This document shows, in pieces, positions 23,829 to 31,924 of a DNA stretch of 64,000 bases; position 1 is the stretch's first letter, and each line of letters starts with the position of its first letter. The notes below the pieces were generated by a model, which searched no databases, had not been told where the DNA came from, and was given only the letters and a program-made list of their open reading frames with translations. Made by a program: the position numbers and the translations under genes. Source of the DNA: a virus; IMG/VR virus record IMGVR_UViG_3300036670_000258, positions 1 through 64,000 of that record. One strand, 5' to 3'.

Positions 23829-25118
23829 TTATCTTCCGTATTTGATAATTCCCATGAGTTGATTAATTGCAGCGAATGTTCCAGTAAGCTTATACATCTT
23901 TCCTTTATACGAAAATACAACTCCTTCTGTTGGAATAATCGATTCGATTCCTCCAATTCGTTGTAATCTTTCTAATTCACTTGCAACTTTTTCGATTTGA
24001 GAAAGGTCTCCATTTAATTTTATTTTATCGGCAGAAGTTCTAATTTCAGTATGCAGTCTTTGCATTTCCTTGTCAGGGGAAGCTGCTACAAAATTACTAG
24101 CATTCTTTAAAATAACACTACCTAATTCAAGAAATAAATCTTCGAATGGTCTAATATTTTCTTTAAATTTAGACTTAAAGTCTTCTTTATCAAATTTCTT
24201 AATTGCAGCACTTTGCTCCTTTGTTAATACTTTGTCAAGAGATCTTAAATTAAGTGTTTTTTTATCATCATATGCCCATCTTAATAATAATCCTTCTTTA
24301 ATATCTTGTGGATATTCACTAAACAGATTTTCAATTTGTTCTCTCCACCACATTTCATGATATCTAGCAACCTCGTCTGCATCTGTTAAATTATATCTGT
24401 CCTTTAACACATTTAATTTACCTAAAAATTTAGATCTATTTGCTTCAAAATCAACATCCTTTTGTAATTTAATAATTTGAGGAGGAATAATAGTAAAGAC
24501 TTTACCTACATTGGCATTTAGTGATTTAAGAACACCTGCAATACCCTTGGCGGCACTATTATCATCTCCTATTATGTTTCCATCTCCGTCTGTTTTTTTA
24601 ACACCATGAAACTGTATTACATCCACATCATAATGAATTACATTTGGATTTTGTGAATATATTAACTCCATATTCATGAAATTAAGGCCATTTTGAAACG
24701 TTTCATCCTGTATTTTGCTTGGTAATTTAATTAATAATGTAGCTAAATCGGATGCTGCAAATTGAAAGGTATCTTGAACTAATTTACTAGGATGTCCTTC
24801 AAATTTGTTTTGAAATTCTCCAAGTGACATTGGATTTTTAAGTTCTGTCTTATTTCTTGCAAATTTAACTTCTCCTGATTGTATTGTTGCAAATACATTT
24901 TGTCCATCTGTTTTTTCAGTAGGTTCTGATTCAAAGTTTAATTCTCCTTGAAGTCCGCCGATAATCATATTTTTAAAATCGCCAAATGTTAAATCATTAT
25001 TATCAAATGGATGACTCATATGTCCTGCAGCTCCTCCTTCTAATAATAAAGATTCATATAGTTTAACTTCATACTTTTCTGTTAAAAACTGATTAAAATT
25101 AAGAATTTTTGTTTTCAT
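23829..25118 (-). CDS. DUF6267-like protein with ligase-type motifs and capsid-targeting-like N-terminus
   Basis: 429 residues. Residues 1-27 end Ser-Leu-Leu-Leu-Glu, followed by Gly-Gly-Ala-Ala-Gly-His-Met, so Leu-Leu-Glu|Gly fits the prohead-protease rule, and residues 8-14 (Phe-Asn-Gln-Phe-Leu-Thr-Glu) fit the targeting motif. The mature part starts Gly-Gly-Ala-Ala-Gly-His-Met-Ser-His-Pro-Phe-Asp, typical of DUF6267 phage proteins. I see ligase-like motifs: Glu-Lys-Thr-Asp-Gly-Gln-Asn at 68-74 (motif I), Met-Asn-Met-Glu-Leu near 148 (III), Glu-Gly-Val-Val-Phe near 398 (IV) and Tyr-Lys-Leu-Thr-Gly (V). An enzyme forming a lysyl-nucleotide intermediate is plausible. It lies directly downstream of the other ligase-like gene, pointing to a joint pathway. 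Confidence 0.65.
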   Translation of the reverse strand: MKTKILNFNQFLTEKYEVKLYESLLLEGGAAGHMSHPFDNNDLTFGDFKNMIIGGLQGELNFESEPTEKTDGQNVFATIQSGEVKFARNKTELKNPMSLGEFQNKFEGHPSKLVQDTFQFAASDLATLLIKLPSKIQDETFQNGLNFMNMELIYSQNPNVIHYDVDVIQFHGVKKTDGDGNIIGDDNSAAKGIAGVLKSLNANVGKVFTIIPPQIIKLQKDVDFEANRSKFLGKLNVLKDRYNLTDADEVARYHEMWWREQIENLFSEYPQDIKEGLLLRWAYDDKKTLNLRSLDKVLTKEQSAAIKKFDKEDFKSKFKENIRPFEDLFLELGSVILKNASNFVAASPDKEMQRLHTEIRTSADKIKLNGDLSQIEKVASELERLQRIGGIESIIPTEGVVFSYKGKMYKLTGTFAAINQLMGIIKYGR

Positions 25119-25133
25119 AGTTTATATACTAAA

Positions 25134-25162
25134 AATACCTGGTATTAAATCTACCAGGTATT
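25134..25162 (-). terminator. intrinsic terminator before the DUF6267-like gene
   Basis: An 11-bp perfect stem (AATACCTGGTA / TACCAGGTATT, 7-base loop) is followed on the minus strand by TTTTTAG. It ends transcription after the repeat-protein gene, 16 bases before the DUF6267-like start codon. Confidence 0.8.
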
Positions 25163-25179
25163 ATTTATTTAAATTATTT

Positions 25180-26919
25180 TTAACCTAACGAGCTTGTTAG
25201 CATTCCAACTGCTGCACCATAATCTCCGTCTGATTTCTGTAAGATACCATCAATTACTTCTTGTGATTTGTCTTCATCAAATTCATCTCCAAATGCCTTC
25301 TTTAAAAGATTAACAGCGTAATCTTTAAATTCATCGTCAGATTTAATATCGGCCTCATTTACTAGAGATTCATAAACAGTGCCGAGTAAATCTTCTTTTT
25401 TGTCAAATTTCTTTGCAGATTTCCTAACATCTTGTAACATTGAAATAATATTATCCAGTGCCTTAATATCTAGATCAGAACCATTGTTTACCGCAGAAGT
25501 TAGTTGTTGCATACGATTATCTAGAACGTATAGGTCGTTACTTATTACTTTTTTTGGTAGTCTGTAAAAGGATTCTTTGATAGACTCTTCAACCTTAAAT
25601 GTTTTACCTTCAAAATCGAATTCATCATCGCCTGCCTCTTTAGCCTTACGTACCGCATCTCCAAATGCGTTACCTTCTTTTAATTCTTCTAACTTAAATT
25701 TCTTTGGATTTTCTTTAATCTTCTCAGTAGCAATCGCAATTAATTTATCCATTGAATAGTCATTAGACCCTATAACTTCACCATTAAGAGTATATTGCAC
25801 ATAACCTCCTGATTTCTTTTTTTGACCAAGCTTAACATCGGATTGTTTAAGATCATATCCGTTGGCCTTTAATGCAGTTTGGATTGCGGATTTTTCAAAA
25901 CCTTCGTTGGCAATAGACTCTTCAATAAATCCTATCAAGTAATCATCACCCCAAAGATCCGAAATCATTTTTTCAAGATCTTTACGCTTTCCCGTGTATT
26001 CATATTCACCAAAATCTCCACCTACACCAGTGTCTTTCATTTTGATGTTATTCTTTTTAATAAATTTTTGAAGTGTTTTATCGTCAGGATCCGTAGTATC
26101 AAGTAATACTGTGGATTCTGATAATGCAGTTTGGATTGCGGATTTTTCAAAACCTTCGTTGGCAATAGACTCTTCAATAAATCCTATCAAGTAATCATCA
26201 CCCCAAAGATCCGAAATCATTTTTTCAAGATCTTTACGCTTTCCCGTGTATTCATATTCACCAAAATCTCCACCTACACCAGTGTCTTTCATTTTGATGT
26301 TATTCTTTTTAATAAATTTTTGAAGTGTTTTATCGTCAGGATCCGTAGTATCAAGTAATACTGTGGATTCTGATAATGCATTACGGTCGAAGTTAAAAAT
26401 AACTGATTTTACATTTACATCATATTCCTTTATTAATTCACCAACCTTATTATACATATTATTTAATGCAGTAGATTTTAATTGCGTATATCCGTTTTTA
26501 AGAGTAATTTCTGTTGTATTATATTTCGCAGTGTAGTCATCCTTTAATGCTTCATTAAAAATAGATTCTTCTACTTTATATGTTTTTCCATCAAATTCGA
26601 ATTCAGTTTCTCCGGCCTCTTTAGCCTTACGTACCGCATCTCCAAATGCGTTACCTTCTTTTAATTTTTCTCTAGGTGGAGTTGGAGGATCTACTTTTTC
26701 TAGAGAACCACTCGCAAACATTTTATCTATAATTCCATTACGCTGTACTTCTTCTAATCCTTCTAATGAGGTTAATCCCATCTCGTCAAGAATAGATGCC
26801 AATTTGTTTACTGTTTCTTGTCTTTTTGTATTGTTTGCTTCTCTTAATTTTACAGTAGATTCCTGTGATTTAACCTCAGAAAAACTCTTAAATGAAGAAA
26901 TTTTGTTAATGTTAGCCAT
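25180..26919 (-). CDS. modular repeat protein, putative internal head protein (579 aa)
   Basis: The N-terminus has Phe-Lys-Ser-Phe-Ser-Glu and then Leu-Arg-Glu-Ala at about 25-29, fitting a targeting motif plus prohead-protease site. Two diverged 35-residue modules (near 85-120 and 413-448) begin Leu-Lys-Glu-Gly-Asn-Ala-Phe-Gly-Asp-Ala, each with a Leu-Lys-Glu|Gly site at its start, and continue Lys-Ala-Lys-Glu-Ala-Gly, Gly-Lys-Thr, Lys-Val-Glu-Glu-Ser. Between them, an 84-residue segment is present twice without change. Like the scaffold-associated or internal proteins of T4-like phages it is acidic, Lys/Glu-rich and without enzymatic motifs. The exact function is unknown. Confidence 0.7.
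   Translation of the reverse strand: MANINKISSFKSFSEVKSQESTVKLREANNTKRQETVNKLASILDEMGLTSLEGLEEVQRNGIIDKMFASGSLEKVDPPTPPREKLKEGNAFGDAVRKAKEAGETEFEFDGKTYKVEESIFNEALKDDYTAKYNTTEITLKNGYTQLKSTALNNMYNKVGELIKEYDVNVKSVIFNFDRNALSESTVLLDTTDPDDKTLQKFIKKNNIKMKDTGVGGDFGEYEYTGKRKDLEKMISDLWGDDYLIGFIEESIANEGFEKSAIQTALSESTVLLDTTDPDDKTLQKFIKKNNIKMKDTGVGGDFGEYEYTGKRKDLEKMISDLWGDDYLIGFIEESIANEGFEKSAIQTALKANGYDLKQSDVKLGQKKKSGGYVQYTLNGEVIGSNDYSMDKLIAIATEKIKENPKKFKLEELKEGNAFGDAVRKAKEAGDDEFDFEGKTFKVEESIKESFYRLPKKVISNDLYVLDNRMQQLTSAVNNGSDLDIKALDNIISMLQDVRKSAKKFDKKEDLLGTVYESLVNEADIKSDDEFKDYAVNLLKKAFGDEFDEDKSQEVIDGILQKSDGDYGAAVGMLTSSLG
25870..26380. repeat. exact 252-bp tandem duplication flanked by 7-bp microhomology
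   Basis: 25870-26121 and 26122-26373 appear identical, with the 7-base TAATGCA at the start of each copy and once more at 26374-26380. The unit is 84 codons, so the frame is kept. The lack of any difference I can see indicates a very recent event, or an assembly artefact. Confidence 0.9.
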
Positions 26920-26953
26920 TTTTTTATGTATTTTTTATTATATTATTGATAGG

Positions 26954-27889
26954 TTATATATCTCCATCAAATTCAACACTCTTAACTGTAAATGGAAACT
27001 TTTCTTGTGTATAAATAGCCTGTCTTGCCTTTCCATGTTTATATAAATAGTTATCCCATTCTATAGATCTGATATTATCTACAAAATCTATAATTAAAAC
27101 CTTTTCCTTTGATGCATGTTGTCTTAATCCTCTTCCGATTGATTGTCGTATAATAACTTCAGATTTAAATGATTCTGTAAAAAATATGTTATGTATTTTT
27201 TTTATAGAAATTCCTGTTGAAAAGGTTCCAAACGAAGCTACTATTACAATTTCTTCTCCTGCCTCCATTTTCTTTTTATACTCTTCTCGTATATCAGATG
27301 AAGTTCCACCATCCACATAGAATACTCTTTTATTACTTTCTTGTCTAAGTTTTTCATAAAGTCGTTGGCCATGCTCAATTCTGTGAAAAAGAACTAAACT
27401 ATTTCTTGGAACCTTAGCAATAACAGTAGATATAAAGTTAAGTCTGGCATTGCTAGTAATTACGAAATTTTGTTCTAAAGAAAAAACATCTTTATTTTCA
27501 TATTTATTCTGAGCCAATTCCATAAATGCAGTTCTTTGCTTAGGAGTTGCATAATTCATTTCAATAACCTTTACAATACATTTTGCGATATAACCTTCCT
27601 TTTGTAAAAAGCTAGCTTTAACCTCAGTAATTAGAGGTCCAGTTTGGCTCATAAGTGTAAGTCGATCTAATGTATCTGCTTTTGGAATTGTACCTGAAAG
27701 TCCGAATTTGTAATTTGCATTTACACATTTTGAAAGAATTTCCTTTATCGATGCTCCTTTGGCTTTATGGCAATTTGAAACGTTTAACCCATTTGCAAAA
27801 TAATTGTGGTTTAAACCGTCTTCTGATTTTATTCTAAGATTATAAACAGTATCGCTATATTCTATTTTTTTAATATTATTAATCTTCAT
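26954..27889 (-). CDS. uvsW: UvsW helicase C-terminal half with split-intein C-fragment
   Basis: Residues 1-39 are a C-intein (Thr-Val-Tyr-Asn-Leu-Arg block F; Asn-His-Asn-Tyr-Phe-Ala; end Val-Ser-Asn). The penultimate residue is Ser rather than the usual His. The C-extein starts Cys-His-Lys-Ala-Lys-Gly, completing helicase motif II (Asp-Glu-Cys-His) with the N-half at 32164. Motif III Leu-Ser-Gly-Thr and motif VI Gln-Ser-Ile-Gly-Arg-Gly-Leu-Arg-Gln follow. The spliced protein would be about 503 residues, the size of T4 UvsW. UvsW is a superfamily 2 helicase that regresses forks, migrates Holliday junctions and removes R-loops. Unlike uvsX and nrdA, the partner half is 4.3 kb upstream. Confidence 0.92.
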   Translation of the reverse strand: MKINNIKKIEYSDTVYNLRIKSEDGLNHNYFANGLNVSNCHKAKGASIKEILSKCVNANYKFGLSGTIPKADTLDRLTLMSQTGPLITEVKASFLQKEGYIAKCIVKVIEMNYATPKQRTAFMELAQNKYENKDVFSLEQNFVITSNARLNFISTVIAKVPRNSLVLFHRIEHGQRLYEKLRQESNKRVFYVDGGTSSDIREEYKKKMEAGEEIVIVASFGTFSTGISIKKIHNIFFTESFKSEVIIRQSIGRGLRQHASKEKVLIIDFVDNIRSIEWDNYLYKHGKARQAIYTQEKFPFTVKSVEFDGDI

Positions 27890-27945
27890 ATAAAATGTTT
27901 TAGTAATCTTTTTAATTTTAAAAAATAAAAGACTCGTAGATATAA

Positions 27946-28587
27946 TTATTTTATGACATTAACCTTAACATTAACATTAGACATGGGAATACCTACTTTG
28001 GCATTTTCATCTAAGTTTACAGTTACCTTTTTAGATAATTTTATTTTAAAAGTGTCAGACCATGGAATAAATAGATTTCCGTCTGCAACAACTTCGAGCT
28101 TAATATTTCCAGTATCTCCTTCATTAAGAATTCCTAGTTTTTTTATAGGAACAATGCATTTGTTATTTACAATATTTCCTGGAAATACAAGAGACCATTC
28201 TGTTGTCTCAATAATAATTCTAGCGTAAGCTTCTTCAATGGATGCACCTTCGATTGATATATCACATATGAATTCCTCATTTATATCCTTATACAGGGTG
28301 TAATTTGTGTCATCTTCTATAATTTCAAGAGTTATTTCCTCTGAAATTTTATCTTTTATGTATTCTATTATATCCTCTTGGACAACTATATCATCATGTG
28401 TTGCTATATCCTCTTGGACAACTATATCATCATGTGTTGCTATATCCTCTTGGACAACTATATCTTTTTCTTTTTCAATAGTATCATCAATTAGTATTGA
28501 CTCGTTGTTAGGTAAAATCTGAATAGAATTATCGATTTCATTATTATTCATAAAGTCGATAAAACTAAAAACATCAAGTTTTTTCAT
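27946..28587 (-). CDS. conserved beta-sandwich-like phage protein with N-terminal 12-residue repeats (213 aa)
   Basis: It begins Met-Lys-Lys-Leu-Asp-Val-Phe-Ser-Phe-Ile-Asp-Phe-Met-Asn, vaguely like the targeting motif seen in other genes. Residues 42-73 hold an acidic 12-residue repeat, Asp-Ile-Val-Val-Gln-Glu-Asp-Ile-Ala-Thr-His-Asp, present twice and then partly a third time. The C-terminal 120 residues are beta-rich, with Glu-Ala-Tyr-Ala-Arg-Ile-Ile-Ile-Glu, Trp-Ser-Leu-Val-Phe-Pro-Gly and Ile-Pro-Trp-Ser-Asp, a domain I associate with T4-like phage proteins of unknown role. It is the first gene upstream of the uvsW C-half. Confidence 0.65.
   Translation of the reverse strand: MKKLDVFSFIDFMNNNEIDNSIQILPNNESILIDDTIEKEKDIVVQEDIATHDDIVVQEDIATHDDIVVQEDIIEYIKDKISEEITLEIIEDDTNYTLYKDINEEFICDISIEGASIEEAYARIIIETTEWSLVFPGNIVNNKCIVPIKKLGILNEGDTGNIKLEVVADGNLFIPWSDTFKIKLSKKVTVNLDENAKVGIPMSNVNVKVNVIK
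28369..28464. repeat. 36-bp tandem repeat in the 213-aa gene
   Basis: A unit starting TATATCCTCTTGGACAACTA occurs at 28369, 28405 and 28441, the third copy being 24 bases long. The two full units look identical and encode 12 residues each, so copy number can vary without a frameshift. Confidence 0.9.
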
Positions 28588-28634
28588 GATTTAAATTATT
28601 TTTTATTTAATATATATATTAATATTAAAATTTG

Positions 28635-28991
28635 TTATTTTCGTATGTTATTAGAAAAGCCTATATTTATTTTAATTCCTTCCTTTATTCCTTGTTTAAT
28701 GAATATTTCAAAATCAGATCCTAGAACTTTAATATTTTCATTGATTTCTCTTTTTTCTTGATACTCGATACCTTTAAATTTACAATAAAGTTCTAGAAAT
28801 CGTTTTGTCTTGGTGTCACCTATATCTTTTTGTAGTCTCTGGCCTGGATTACCATATGCAACATATCCTCCCGATCCGGCTACAATATTGTTAACTTCAA
28901 TTAAAACAGAAACATCTGACCATTTCTGACCGGATGTTTCATTCCATTTTTTAATAAGTTCTTTCCATTTAAAATATCGCTTTTGTGGCAT
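28635..28991 (-). CDS. hypothetical protein (118 aa)
   Basis: Unrecognised. It begins Met-Pro-Gln-Lys-Arg-Tyr-Phe-Lys-Trp-Lys-Glu-Leu and holds a Gly-rich loop Ala-Gly-Ser-Gly-Gly-Tyr-Val-Ala-Tyr-Gly-Asn-Pro-Gly near 38-50, then Lys-Arg-Phe-Leu-Glu-Leu-Tyr-Cys. The mixture of a basic N-terminus and Gly-rich loop does not identify a family. It is located 15 bases downstream of the 693-residue tail-like gene. Confidence 0.55.
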   Translation of the reverse strand: MPQKRYFKWKELIKKWNETSGQKWSDVSVLIEVNNIVAGSGGYVAYGNPGQRLQKDIGDTKTKRFLELYCKFKGIEYQEKREINENIKVLGSDFEIFIKQGIKEGIKINIGFSNNIRK

Positions 28992-29006
28992 AAAACGTTT
29001 TAATTA

Positions 29007-31088
29007 TTAAGTCATATTTATGTAACCGATACCTGAACCAGTAATAGCACTAATAGCGGTTGTGTTAAACTCTAGGTTACTATAAGCTCCGATATGAGTT
29101 CTACCAATCTGGTCTCCGATTGCAGCTGTACCTACCATACTTAATTGAGGACCCTCTGGTAAACGGAATCTAATTGGGGTTTCAATAGCTCCAATACCTT
29201 GTTGTCTGTATGTTACCATAAGTATTTTCGCAGGTAAACCTGTACCAAATGATACCCAAACATTTGCAAGTGGTGCTGTTGATGATAGTAACAATGTCTG
29301 AATAGATTTTAAATATGCAACTGCTGATGCTGATGTGGCTAATGCTGCAACTGTTACAGTTGAAGTAAATATTGCTGCTTTTGCTACACTTGATGCAAAT
29401 AACTTTCCTAGTATTGTGTTATTTGCAACATAACTTGCCATTGCTGGAGCTGAATTTACTATTAATCCAATTGCAACTGCGTTTCCAATTGCCACATCAA
29501 TGTTAGAATTACCACCAAGTGCTGTTAAAGCCCCTGTATTAGCAACAAATCCTGTCATAATAAGACTATTTCCCGCCACTATACTAAAGTTTGCACTTGT
29601 AGCAAGGGTAAGCATTGCATCTGAATTAGTTGCTAGTACTTCTGATGCTCCTGCGTTTGCATTTACTAGTGTTAAGGCTGATGCTTTAGCTATGATTTGA
29701 GTAAAAGTTGACATTATTAAAGTTATTCCTGCTAAGTTATACGTTATTGCAAAAGCATTATCTTCGTAGTAAGGGCTATCTTTAAACTGACTCCATCTTG
29801 TAATATTTGCATTTATAGCATTTATTGAAGTTGGTCTATTAGACACCGCTGTCATTGCATTTTCGGAATTAAAAATAATATCTCTTATTCCTACTGTAGA
29901 GGTTGCGCCAACTAAAATTCCAACTGATATTGAATTAGATGCTAGTATAGGCATTCCTATAGGGTCATTAATGGCAAGAGTTAAATTAGTGTGAGTAGAT
30001 AAAGCCGTTACTCCTGCTGAATTACCAGCAAGTGCCGTCATTATTACTGAATTACCTTTTACAAGTGCAAAGTTTGTGCTTGTAGCTATATTAACCATTG
30101 CAGTATTATTACTCGCTAAGGCTGCCATAATAACTGTATTACCTGTTACGATAGAAAGATTAGTGCTTGCACCTAATGTTAACATTGCAGCACTGCTTGA
30201 AGCTAATGCTTCTGATGCTCCTTCATTTGAGTTTACTGTGGCTAGCGCAACTGCATTATTTATAATATCATCGATTGTCGCAAATGATGTAGGGTTAACT
30301 CCTGCAAGATTTGCAATTGTGTTTTTTAAATTTGCTACAAAGAATGTGCTTGCTTTGTAAGAAGCTCTTGCAACACTATTGGCATATATCGTATCTACTG
30401 CTATTTTACTATTAGAAATAGCAGCTACAGACAATGACTTTGAAGATAATTCATACATAGCTATAGCACTGTCTGCACAAGCACTCATACATCTTTGAGA
30501 ATTTGTTATATAACTTAAAGCATTTTGGTTAGAAGATATTAACTCCATTCCAATACTATTAGTAGATGTTCTTAAAACCAAATCATCGTCTTCAATAACA
30601 GCTCTAATCGCATTAGTACTAGCTATAATCCGTGACATTGCTACAGGATCTGCAAATACAAAGTTTCTATCAGGGTAAAGTACTAAATCTAATCCTGCAA
30701 AAACAGCGGCAGCATAACCAAGATTATCTACAGCATAGGGACTTTGTAAGTATATGTCCCACGCCACCTGATTGTTTATAATTTTAGTTAAGGTTGGTAA
30801 GTTAAGCGATACATTAAGCATTGCTAAAGGGCTTAAAGCCATTGCATGTGCAGCTGTTGAATTATTTATACTAGCTGCTCCAAATACAGAGTCTGTTGCT
30901 ATCGGGCTTGCTATGATTGCAGAAATTGCTAATTGGTTTGCTGCTAAACTTCTCGTTTCACTCCTCATTGACAGCGCTTCTTCAAACCCTACTCGTGTGG
31001 CAGGGTTTGTTAGTCTTGTTTGAAATTCTGATCCAAGTACTGTTCCAGATTTTACTGCTGTTAACAGTCTTCTTGTTGATAATTGCAT
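29007..31088 (-). CDS. Ala/Asn-rich repetitive tail-fibre-like protein (693 aa)
   Basis: The N-terminus Met-Gln-Leu-Ser-Thr-Arg-Arg-Leu-Leu-Thr-Ala-Val-Lys-Ser-Gly-Thr-Val-Leu-Gly-Ser looks like an attachment domain. Residues about 50-600 are degenerate repeats of the form Ala-Leu-Ala-Ser-Asn-Ser-x-Ala-Met-x-x-Leu-Ala-Thr-Ser, probably a regular helical or solenoid shaft. The last 90 residues (Gly-Thr-Gly-Leu-Pro, Phe-Arg-Leu-Pro-Glu-Gly-Pro) resemble a compact tip domain. The gene is clearly less AT-rich than its surroundings because of Ala codons. It lies with other fibre-like genes between the two uvsW halves. Tail fibre or fibril function is inferred. Confidence 0.65.
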   Translation of the reverse strand: MQLSTRRLLTAVKSGTVLGSEFQTRLTNPATRVGFEEALSMRSETRSLAANQLAISAIIASPIATDSVFGAASINNSTAAHAMALSPLAMLNVSLNLPTLTKIINNQVAWDIYLQSPYAVDNLGYAAAVFAGLDLVLYPDRNFVFADPVAMSRIIASTNAIRAVIEDDDLVLRTSTNSIGMELISSNQNALSYITNSQRCMSACADSAIAMYELSSKSLSVAAISNSKIAVDTIYANSVARASYKASTFFVANLKNTIANLAGVNPTSFATIDDIINNAVALATVNSNEGASEALASSSAAMLTLGASTNLSIVTGNTVIMAALASNNTAMVNIATSTNFALVKGNSVIMTALAGNSAGVTALSTHTNLTLAINDPIGMPILASNSISVGILVGATSTVGIRDIIFNSENAMTAVSNRPTSINAINANITRWSQFKDSPYYEDNAFAITYNLAGITLIMSTFTQIIAKASALTLVNANAGASEVLATNSDAMLTLATSANFSIVAGNSLIMTGFVANTGALTALGGNSNIDVAIGNAVAIGLIVNSAPAMASYVANNTILGKLFASSVAKAAIFTSTVTVAALATSASAVAYLKSIQTLLLSSTAPLANVWVSFGTGLPAKILMVTYRQQGIGAIETPIRFRLPEGPQLSMVGTAAIGDQIGRTHIGAYSNLEFNTTAISAITGSGIGYINMT

Positions 31089-31105
31089 AATTTTTTATTT
31101 TGGTT

Positions 31106-31714
31106 TTACTTTGTTACAAAAAAAGATGTTAATCTAGTTGTTTCATCTTCATCAAGTTCATCTCTAAGGTTTCTATCATCTGTTGACCATGCTGATATTA
31201 GATCAGGGGCTGCTATATTTAAAAGCCATTGTCCTATCGGTAAAAGGCTTATAGGATCAACTGCCGTGAATGATGTTTCGTCATCATCAGGCTCGGTGAA
31301 TGAATCTACAAAAATTAAGAGACCAATTCCTTCAATTACTGCTGAATCATCAGCCATAGGTAAAGGTTGTATTGGATATCTTAATATGCCTCGGTTTTCA
31401 TATGTTAAAGTTTCTAATTCGGTTTTACTTCTTGCGATAACAAGTGCCTCGCCTCCAATAATGGATTTACCATTTATAGTAACTAAATCTGTTATAAACA
31501 CCTTTTTATTTAATTCTTCAAGTGTTAGATCACTTATCGGTTTTTCAGCGTCAGATGTATTATTAACCCTGTCGAGTTCGTTATTTACTCTTGATATAAT
31601 ATCATTAAATAGTGCTTTGGATTCATCTATTGAAAGTTTTTGAATTACTACCTGATTAATCAAGTCAGTTGTGGCAGAGGTTAGTGCTGCAATTAATTGT
31701 TCAGTTGTTGCCAT
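31106..31714 (-). CDS. tail-fibre-associated structural protein (202 aa)
   Basis: A helical N-terminal half with Asn-Thr-Ser-Asp-Ala-Glu-Lys-Pro-Ile-Ser, then Thr-Ile-Asn-Gly-Lys-Ser-Ile-Ile-Gly-Gly near residue 100. This Asn-Thr-Ser-Asp-Ala-x-Lys-Pro plus Ile-Asn-Gly-Lys-Ser-Ile order is common in tail-fibre and tail-needle proteins of many phages. The C-terminus is acidic, ending Thr-Arg-Leu-Thr-Ser-Phe-Phe-Val-Thr-Lys. It is followed by the 693-residue protein and preceded, with no gap, by the 69-residue gene; the set is probably one fibre module. Confidence 0.6.
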   Translation of the reverse strand: MATTEQLIAALTSATTDLINQVVIQKLSIDESKALFNDIISRVNNELDRVNNTSDAEKPISDLTLEELNKKVFITDLVTINGKSIIGGEALVIARSKTELETLTYENRGILRYPIQPLPMADDSAVIEGIGLLIFVDSFTEPDDDETSFTAVDPISLLPIGQWLLNIAAPDLISAWSTDDRNLRDELDEDETTRLTSFFVTK

Positions 31715-31924
31715 TTATCTATTCAATATTGTTATTAATAACGTTTGTGTATTAATTAAGTTTGTGCTTACTATAAATAAAGGTTCTATCGCCCTATTTT
31801 CAGATAAAGCAATAGCATTAGATATAAGAGAATTGACATTACCCTTAAGGGCAGTACATGTTTCCAATAAGCTAGTAGTCTGTGATGTTAAATTATCTAT
31901 TGCTTCTTCAATTGTCGCTGCCAT
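31715..31924 (-). CDS. small helical structural protein (69 aa)
   Basis: A single amphipathic helical protein, Met-Ala-Ala-Thr-Ile-Glu-Glu-Ala, with many Leu, Thr, Ser and Asn and no charged clusters. Its start overlaps the end of the upstream gene by 17 bases, and its stop adjoins the next start, showing tight coupling with the fibre-like genes. It may be a short trimerisation or chaperone segment. The function is unknown. Confidence 0.55.
   Translation of the reverse strand: MAATIEEAIDNLTSQTTSLLETCTALKGNVNSLISNAIALSENRAIEPLFIVSTNLINTQTLLITILNR

Noticed and set aside
28369-28464. CRISPR-like array
   Set aside because: The repeats are contiguous, in frame inside a gene and without spacers.
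31083-31643. 186-residue open frame on the plus strand, and other plus-strand frames across the window
   Set aside because: All lie opposite convincing minus-strand genes, have low-complexity Ser/Leu/Ile-rich translations and no domain motifs. They are shadows of AT-rich coding sequence.
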